A stretch of 64,000 bases of DNA, taken from assembly GCA_020881915.1 (NCBI GenBank), contig JAJFPB010000005.1, positions 2,728,001 through 2,792,000 on the forward strand, in the 5' to 3' direction. Position 1 is the first letter of the stretch. Each line of letters begins with the position of its first letter. Of this stretch, positions 57,901 to 64,000 are shown in pieces. The translations under genes and the position numbers were made by a program. The stretch comes from Paramyrothecium sp. XJ0827 (Eukaryota > Ascomycota > Sordariomycetes > Hypocreales > Stachybotryaceae). The notes below the pieces were generated by a model that saw only the letters and a list, made by a program, of their open reading frames with translations, had not been told where the DNA came from and made no database searches.

Positions 57901-58093
57901 AGTCCATCGTCTTGGGCAGACGCGGGAGACGACGGTGTGGCGTTTGGTCATGGAAGGAAGCGTCGAGGAGCGCGTCCTCGACATCCAGCAAGAGAAGCGC
58001 GAGCTGGTCAACAAAGCCTTCCAGGAGAAGGACGGAAAGAAGAAGAAGGCCAAGACCACCAGCATGGCCGATGTGATGAAGCTTCTGGCCTGA
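54940..58093 (+). CDS. SNF2-family helicase with HIRAN and RING domains (HLTF/RAD5-like)
   Basis: Nine exons (54940-55201, 55252-55337, 55404-55496, 55559-55987, 56053-56621, 56677-56949, 57015-57119, 57173-57804, 57864-58093) give 892 residues. The HIRAN domain covers about 88-200 (GKIVGVRYYNGFASPGE, YDRNAIRVDNVLYQQIGHLP). The SNF2 ATPase has Walker A DDMGLGKT (about 346-353), VVLDEGHTIRN in place of DEAH, and WVLTGTPI. A C3HC4 RING finger lies at about 654-692 (CAICYDIP, CKHVFCRACI, CPMC) between the helicase lobes. Lobe 2 shows SKLVIFSQWTSFLNI, YSRLDGSM and AIDRVHRLGQTR. This is the HLTF plan: HIRAN binds 3' DNA ends, the RING ubiquitylates PCNA in damage tolerance. Whether it is the RAD5 orthologue or a HLTF-type paralogue needs phylogeny. 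Confidence 0.92.
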
Positions 58094-58582
58094 GCAAGTC
58101 GCCGGGCCCCAGGACCAAAACTCGAGAGGGATTTGCTTGATCCGGCGGTTGAGGACCTTTCACGAACCACGAAGTGGAGATGCCAAGCAGCTGTGCATGA
58201 CTTGCTTTGCACGCGGTCTTTAATGGCCCTCAAGCCAACAGAACAGTGTCTTGAGTGTAGATGATGACTAGATTATAAAATCTAACAAGCCACATCGGCA
58301 CTGCGAATTCGGTCACCCATCATGTCTTGTGTTCAAGTGCACAAACTTCTCTCATGTACACAATCTTCCATTGTGTTCGTGTGTATATATAGAGGTATAT
58401 GAATATCTGTTTCTTGAATCAACGCCAGACCCGTCCATGCCTCTAAAGCCCGGTCCCGCCAATTTGTTCTGTTGAATAAATGCAGTATTTTTTTATGTAC
58501 CCGATCCATGCATGCTTGGAAAAAAGAGATGTATCATACAGCCAGCAGAATGTTGATCATCTTCCCGCCATGTGCTCTCAGC
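58094..58582. terminator. Convergent 3' region HIRAN helicase / NCA2
   Basis: 489 bases between facing stop codons. AT-rich near 58260-58410 with several TATA-like runs consistent with 3' UTR sequence. No coding content. Confidence 0.5.
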
Positions 58583-60681
58583 TTATTTCAGCCATCGGGC
58601 ATAGGCCCATCGTATCCTCTCAAGGGCCCTGGCCTGAACCTGGATACCACGGCCATTGGCAAGGTCCTCCAAATCCTCTAGGAACTCCTTTTCGATGTTC
58701 TGAGGCATCAGCTTCTTGGCGAAGCTCCTGAGCATGTGGAGCTCGCAAAGTAAAAGACCGTGGTCTTTGTATGATAAGACGTTGTTTTCGGTGGGTCGGG
58801 CCTCAGATAGTATACGGTCGATGTTCCGCAGGACGCGAACTGCTCGACCAGCTTTGTTGCTTTGCCGTTTCCCTGACTTACCGTAGAAAAGATTGCCAAC
58901 ATATCGTAAGACGCTAACCGAGACAAACAGGCCTGGGGTCAGTCCCACAAAGCCAAAGACAAGTTCCTGGCTCTTCAGGAGCGAGTCAATGCCAGTCATC
59001 GCCACCTCGAGATCAACCTTTGTCTTTTGAACTTGGATCAGAAGCGACCGGACGAGATCTCCACGAATTGCTCCTACAAATGGGCTTCTCAAATCCTTTT
59101 CGAAAGCTCGCAGAACCGGGGTGACATCGCCCTCGGCAACTTTGCTACGGATCTCAGCGATTTGCGTCTCGGATAGCGAAGGGCTTTCGACTGCGAAGTG
59201 CGGCTTGTCTATGGCAAAATCAACCACCATGCGTTCCAGACTCTCGCGATCCGCCCTGAGACTATCTCGGCTCATGATGGCGATTTCACTCGTCTCATCA
59301 TGACGTATGGTTCGGATTACTTTTGTCACTGGCTCAACCACCCAGTTGAGCCAGAAGTCTCGAACAGTCTCTCCGAATTCCGTGAGCCATTGCACTATGT
59401 CCGCCTTGCGATTTACCAGTATACGCAGAATGGTGGTTGAGGACAGGAGACCAACGGTAGCCGGGAGCCAGAAGCGGATGAAAGGCGACGGCCGGCCACT
59501 CTCGAAAGCCAGCGCCTTCATGGCAGTAAAATGCTCGGGAAGTGTCCTATCAATGATACGTAGCAAGCGACGAGCTAGTACGGAGGGACGATCGGGGGTT
59601 GCGGTGTCTTCGAGATGGACAGATAATTCGGGATCCTCCTCGACCCCGGCAAAGACCCTATCCTCAAACTCGTGGATAGAGACGTCCAGAGTGCTGACCT
59701 CCTTGAGAACAACATCCATTAGGGCTACACTGCGCTCAACGACCCCTTTCAGGTCATGCTGGTCTTCCAGCTCGGGCTTATCGTCATCGTGGCCAAAATG
59801 CAGGCCCTCGTCGACCAGAACACCCAGACCGCTGGCAGTAATCTCCCTCAGCTTCCGTAGTTGAGCTTGCTTGTGACGTGCTTCGGAGCGACAGTACGCC
59901 ACCGGAGAAAGAACCTTACGCTGAATATTGGCAAATGAACGTTCACGAATGCTATCGCGTACGATGGCGTAAAATTGGGTCCATTGTTGTGAAAGGCCGG
60001 AGCGAGTAGAGTCTACCAACTCTGTGGGGGTATTGCGCAGTGACAAAGAGCGGAGACGCGCTTTACTATCCTGATAAATGTCTTGTGACCAGGCCCAAAG
60101 TCGGAGGGGAGACGTTTGCACGGTGTAGAGGCTGCTGTAGGTGTAGGAACTAAGGACATCGTCCCAGTACCATATGTCGTCGTTCAACGGAATAATCTGG
60201 TCGAGAAGCGAGTTGAGGATGAGGCCATAGATCTGAATGGTAGCCTTGCCAACTAAGAGCCACTCTATCTCGGTTTCATAGGCACTTTTCCCGAAAGCCT
60301 CAACGGCGAGGTCAGATCCAGGGGTGGCAGAAGGAATACCTGACTGCAAAAGTAGGCCCTTGATACGGTATGCCGAGAGGAGACCATGTGATGTGGAAGC
60401 TGTACTTAGCGAGCGGACGATATGGAGAAGCTCATCCAACCTCGGAGAGGAAAGAGCATCGGCAATGGCGAACCCATGATCCTCATCAGCTACGTCAGAT
60501 CCACCGTCCTCGGAGGCGCCATCGGAGAGCACAGGCAAACGGTCCAGATATGCATCAAGGCGACGCACGTGACTGCAAAAAAGTGTCTGTGTCAGCGAGG
60601 TGAGGCAAATAAGCGGATAGCCACCGCGGTGGTTTGGCAGAGGGAGGAAGCGGGATGCACTAACTCTGCGACAAGCGACAT
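58583..60681 (-). CDS. NCA2: NCA2 homologue, mitochondrial protein affecting ATP synthase expression
   Basis: The main exon, 60572-58583, is a continuous frame of about 660 codons. It shows YETEIEWLLVGKATIQIYGL, LNDDIWYWDDVLSSYTYS, PLRLWAWSQDIYQDSKARL, the membrane-containing region (FIRFWLPATVGLLSSTTILR), MVVDFAIDKPHF, LVRSLLIQVQKTKVDLE and FGFVGLTPGLFVSVSVLRY, then LHMLRSFAKKLMP. These identify NCA2, which in yeast acts with NCA3 on expression of mitochondrial ATP6/ATP8. No in-frame ATG begins this exon, so a short first exon must exist. The best candidate is 60681-60659 (MSLVAELV), but joining it in phase needs a GC donor with weak consensus at 60658; the acceptor TTTTTTGCAG with a CTGAC branch site is strong. 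With this exon the protein is 670 residues. The N terminus is therefore tentative. Confidence 0.85.
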
Positions 60682-62335
60682 GGTGGTATAGAAGCTCGGT
60701 TCAGACAGGCAGTGTCAAAAAAAGTGAGCCGGAGCTTCGGCCGATCATGACCAGGAGCTGGAGCTGGGAGCTGAAGGCTGGAGGAGCCTTGCTCAACTTG
60801 GCAGCACGAGAGCGCAAGGTTAGGTAGGGCCCGCAAAATACCTTAGCTGGCCGTGCGTCGAAAATAAAGGTGGGAGAAAAAGGAAAAAAGTCAACAAAGG
60901 TCGGAAAGAGTGCGGATGGACTGCGGCACAAGGTGGCAATGCGGCGGCGGCAACGGCAACGGCATGAGCAAGCATGGCACCATGCCAGAAAATAAAAGGT
61001 GGACTCGGAAGACGGGGCAGCCGGGAGTGGCTAACGCGCCGCTCATTCGTCAGGCGATTGTGGTATGTTTGTTTGGGTGTGGTTCGTGGGAAGACGAAAA
61101 AAAACGGGGAGGAGGACGTAGTGCATGCATCATCTTATCCATCTGCTCCTCGTACTCGGGTTCGCAAAAAGGGACGGCCTCGTTTATCTTATCGCGGCCC
61201 CTACCCATTATCTGCGACAGGCAGTTCGATATGGCGGCTGTAGGGTACCTACGAGCAAGCGGACCAGTAACGCTGGAATGAGGGGCGATCATCGCAAATT
61301 ACCAGTAAATGAGTGCAGGAAAGGGGAAATTGGTGATGGGGGCATGTTGACCCCAATTCATGTGTATAGTAAGAATAGAAGTTAAGCAGAAACTACCACT
61401 AGTATGGCGAAACATTATATGAAAGAGAAGCAGAGAAGGAGTCAAGCTTTCCAAGCACGCGTGTTGTGAATCGTGACCAAAAAGTAGTCGTTCAAGTCAA
61501 CTCCAATCTTGAAGTGCGTATCTTATCGATCAGAACATGTTGGATGCGAATGCTACCCCAGGGTCGGGATGGCGCGGTACCTGGTTGACTCCCATATTTG
61601 ACGGTCTCGCGGGAGTATCTGCCTAACACAACCCACACACCCTCCCACTGAAGGGTCCGTGCTAATTTTTGTTGTTCCTGCATGCACCGTACTCGTACCG
61701 GCACCGATCGGCTGGGAGCTCTTCCGCATCGTCTGATGCCCTTTGATGGCGGCATCTGCTACCATATGCTGCACCCTTATTTGCTTACCTTACGCCTCAG
61801 GGCGTAGAAGTAGATAGGATCACCGCTCTGGACCCACGTATTGTATCGTAGTCGAGTCTTTGATAATTGATCCGGCTCGCAGAATAATCCTTGGGTGATC
61901 GCAGATGCGGAAGACGGAAGGCCCAGTTTTCGGGTGGGCTCATTCTGGAACTGCTAATCGAAGGGTCGCGGTGCTGTGTCACCATTCAACAAAGTCTGCC
62001 CCCAGTCCGTCTGTCCGTCCCACGCCACGCCACGCCCAGGTACCTGCCACTGGAGAGCCAAGCCCCTGTCCTTCCCTACCTCCCCTTGTACCTTATCCCC
62101 TGAACTTGACCAAAAGTCGCCAGTCGCAAATTCCATGATAAAACCTTTTGCCCCCCCTCCAACTTTCCCCTACCTAAGCCTCAACATCCACCACCTTCAC
62201 CCTCTGTTTCCCTTAAGGTGTTGAAGTTGTTCTTCGGTGAATCGCGCTCTTTCGGCGATTCTCTTCCTGGATTGAATTTATCCTTCTTTTCCTCTTCTCC
62301 TGCGCTACATTGTCCCTCTCCCTGAACACCACAAA
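60682..62335. other. Divergent intergenic region NCA2 / ERG25
   Basis: About 1.65 kb holding both promoters. The stretch 62000-62330 just before ERG25 is C/T-rich, typical of a strongly expressed fungal gene leader. A cttaccttacg motif sits near 61785. No gene is supported. Confidence 0.5.
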
Positions 62336-63424
62336 ATGGACGCGGTGTGAGTGCCTCCTGGTCACCCTTCATGCAACGGCACATGTCATGAATTGCAACA
62401 CGAATGTCCCGTCAACTCACGGCCGTTTTCTAACAAGCTTGCTTACAGTAACGCAACCTTCCAGGGTCTCAACCAGACCCAGGATTACTTTGCCGTTCTT
62501 GACGAAGTATCCAAGTACAATGTCAACCTGAACATTGTCGAGCGCCTCTGGGCTGTACGTTCCACACACCTCGATCCTACGAGCCGACGGCGACACGAAA
62601 CGAAACATGCTAACAATTCCCTCTAGGCTTGGTACATGTGGATGCAGAACGACACTCTCGCGACTGGCCTCCTCAGCTTTTTCATGCACGAGATCGTTTA
62701 CTTCGGCCGCTGCCTCCCATTCATGATTATGGACAAGATTCCTTACTTCCACCGCTACAAGATCCAGAAGCAGAAGATTCCTACGCTCAAGGAGCAATGG
62801 GATTGCGCCGCCATCGTCCTCCTCAGCCACTTCACCGTCGAGTTGCCTCAGATTTGGCTCTTCCACCCCATCGCTACCTATTTCGGTCTCGACTACGGTG
62901 TGCCCTTCCCTCCCCTTTGGAAGATGGCTGCCCAGATCGCCGTTCTCTTCATCATGGAGGATGCCTGGCATTACTGGTTCCACCGAGCTTTGCACTACGG
63001 TCCTCTCTACAAGGCCATCCACAAGATGCACCACACGTACTCTGCACCATTTGGCCTCGCCGCTGAGTACGCTTCCCCTATCGAGGTTATGCTGCTCGGC
63101 ATTGGCACCGTCGGCTCCCCCCTGGTCCTTCTTGGCATTACTGGAGAGCTTCACCTGTTCACCATGTACGCCTGGATCGTCCTGCGCCTTTTCCAGGCTA
63201 TCGATGCCCACAGCGGTTACGACTTCCCCTGGAGCTTGCACAATTTCCTTCCCGTCTGGGCCGGAGCCGCTCACCACGACGTCCACCACGAGAAGTTCAT
63301 TGGCAACTACGCCTCCAGCTTCCGCTGGTGGGACTACTGCCTGGACACCGAGGCTGGCGCCGAGGCCCACAAGAGGCGTCGTGAGAAGAAGCTTGCCCAG
63401 ATCAAGGCCCAGAAGTCGCAGTAA
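62336..63424 (+). CDS. ERG25: C-4 methylsterol oxidase (ERG25)
   Basis: Exons 62336-62346, 62449-62554 and 62627-63424 give 304 residues, the normal size. The fatty-acid-hydroxylase-type di-iron histidine boxes are visible: [26 protein letters not shown] and [15 protein letters not shown], with [17 protein letters not shown] between. Membrane segments flank them ([34 protein letters not shown]). The protein ends in a Lys/Arg/Gln-rich tail ([17 protein letters not shown]) that may act in ER retention. Erg25 oxidises the 4-methyl group of sterol intermediates in ergosterol synthesis, working with Erg26, Erg27 and Erg28 at the ER. The first exon has only 11 bases (ATG GAC GCG GT), but phases close. 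The coding part uses strongly C-ending codons, indicating high expression. Confidence 0.96.
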
Positions 63425-64000
63425 ATGGTAGACTTTTGGTGAGGGACTGCTTTCTGCGGTTTCTCGTTGAGGCGTTTTGAGAACACGGTTTGTTCGCCCG
63501 CGTATAGACCTGTCTTGATTTGTGCTCGAAGAAATAGACATGCGAGTGATAGAGGTCCGAAAGAGGTTGGGGCTACAATTTGCCACCATGGCGGCCACGG
63601 CGTTTGGGAGATACGACACGACTGAGCATTTTCAAGTTTTCTGTATATACATATAAGTACATGGCCTTGGAGCCGGCTCTTCATACATAATTAATGCCCC
63701 TCGAGCGTCGTTCGCTTATTGCAGAATTCAGCATCTCCATCTTCTGTGTACGGCTATGCATAGATGCGCAGGATCGTCGGGGATTCACAAATATCCTGAC
63801 GACTCCACCGAACATACTCCATGCGAATCGACTCGCATCAGCTGGCGCGTTAGGGTTTCTGGTATTTGTGCACGAGTCTGTGTTATACATAGATTCAATC
63901 ATGTGCCGAGGCGATGGCATTGAAGTAATCCATTCACGGTTTACTCCTCCAAGATTATGTCATTTTGGCAGATGTGCAATGACGATGCGGCCGAACAGAA
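63425..64000. other. Region downstream of ERG25 to the window edge
   Basis: Contains the ERG25 3' UTR. Only chance frames are seen; a gene could begin beyond the window edge. Confidence 0.5.

Noticed and set aside
1..64000. Prokaryotic-type systems, CRISPR arrays, mobile elements or a biosynthetic cluster
   Set aside because: No repeat-spacer arrays, transposase, reverse transcriptase, integrase, PKS, NRPS or terpene synthase motifs were seen; all recognised genes are eukaryotic core or fungal lineage genes with introns.

Overview
This window is nuclear DNA of a filamentous ascomycete (Pezizomycotina, probably Sordariomycetes, possibly Hypocreales). The evidence is short GT-AG introns of about 50-90 nt with CTAAC/CTGAC-like branch sites, compact monocistronic genes on both strands, and proteins typical of this group: fungal DUF3112 membrane protein, fungal membrane SH3 protein, HAP3 with a Pezizomycotina-style N terminus, and a VxxAQxxHR-type bZIP. 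The species cannot be named from the sequence alone. No transposon, CRISPR array, rRNA, confident tRNA or secondary-metabolite cluster was seen. Twenty-five protein genes could be modelled exon by exon with reading phase checked across introns; the weak spot is the first exon of NCA2.

Layout: 0.7-8.6 kb holds a HAD phosphatase (GPP-like), a type I pyroglutamyl peptidase, a 55-residue Cys-rich protein, a kelch/DUF4110 protein and the cap hypermethylase TGS1. 9-13.8 kb is a dense block of small housekeeping genes: GRASP, OST2/DAD1, a TMEM14-like protein, CMC2 and prefoldin 2. 16.9-24.3 kb holds the CCAAT-box factor HAP3, the Pol I factor RRN3 and a bZIP factor. 25-33.5 kb holds the giant DOP1 gene and MON1, head to head. 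34.5-36.4 kb holds an SH3 membrane protein. A gene-poor stretch of about 4.7 kb follows, up to a DUF3112 membrane protein. 42.8-51.4 kb holds the PP2A catalytic subunit, EXO84, TOM20 and TYW1. 53-63.4 kb holds cysteine dioxygenase, a HIRAN-SNF2-RING helicase, NCA2 and ERG25.

The content is core eukaryotic biology: membrane traffic (GRASP, DOP1, MON1, EXO84), mitochondrial biogenesis (CMC2, TOM20, NCA2, TMEM14-like), transcription (HAP3, RRN3, bZIP), RNA modification (TGS1, TYW1), ER glycosylation, sterol synthesis and DNA damage tolerance. Many neighbours are head to head over 0.4-0.7 kb, which suggests shared promoters. I found no convincing new multi-gene system. The most useful points are the tiny Cys-rich gene, a GC-AG intron placed directly after a start codon, an alternative N-terminal frame inside HAP3 intron 1, an SH3 fold split by an insert, and a recurring TACCTTACCT-type intergenic element.
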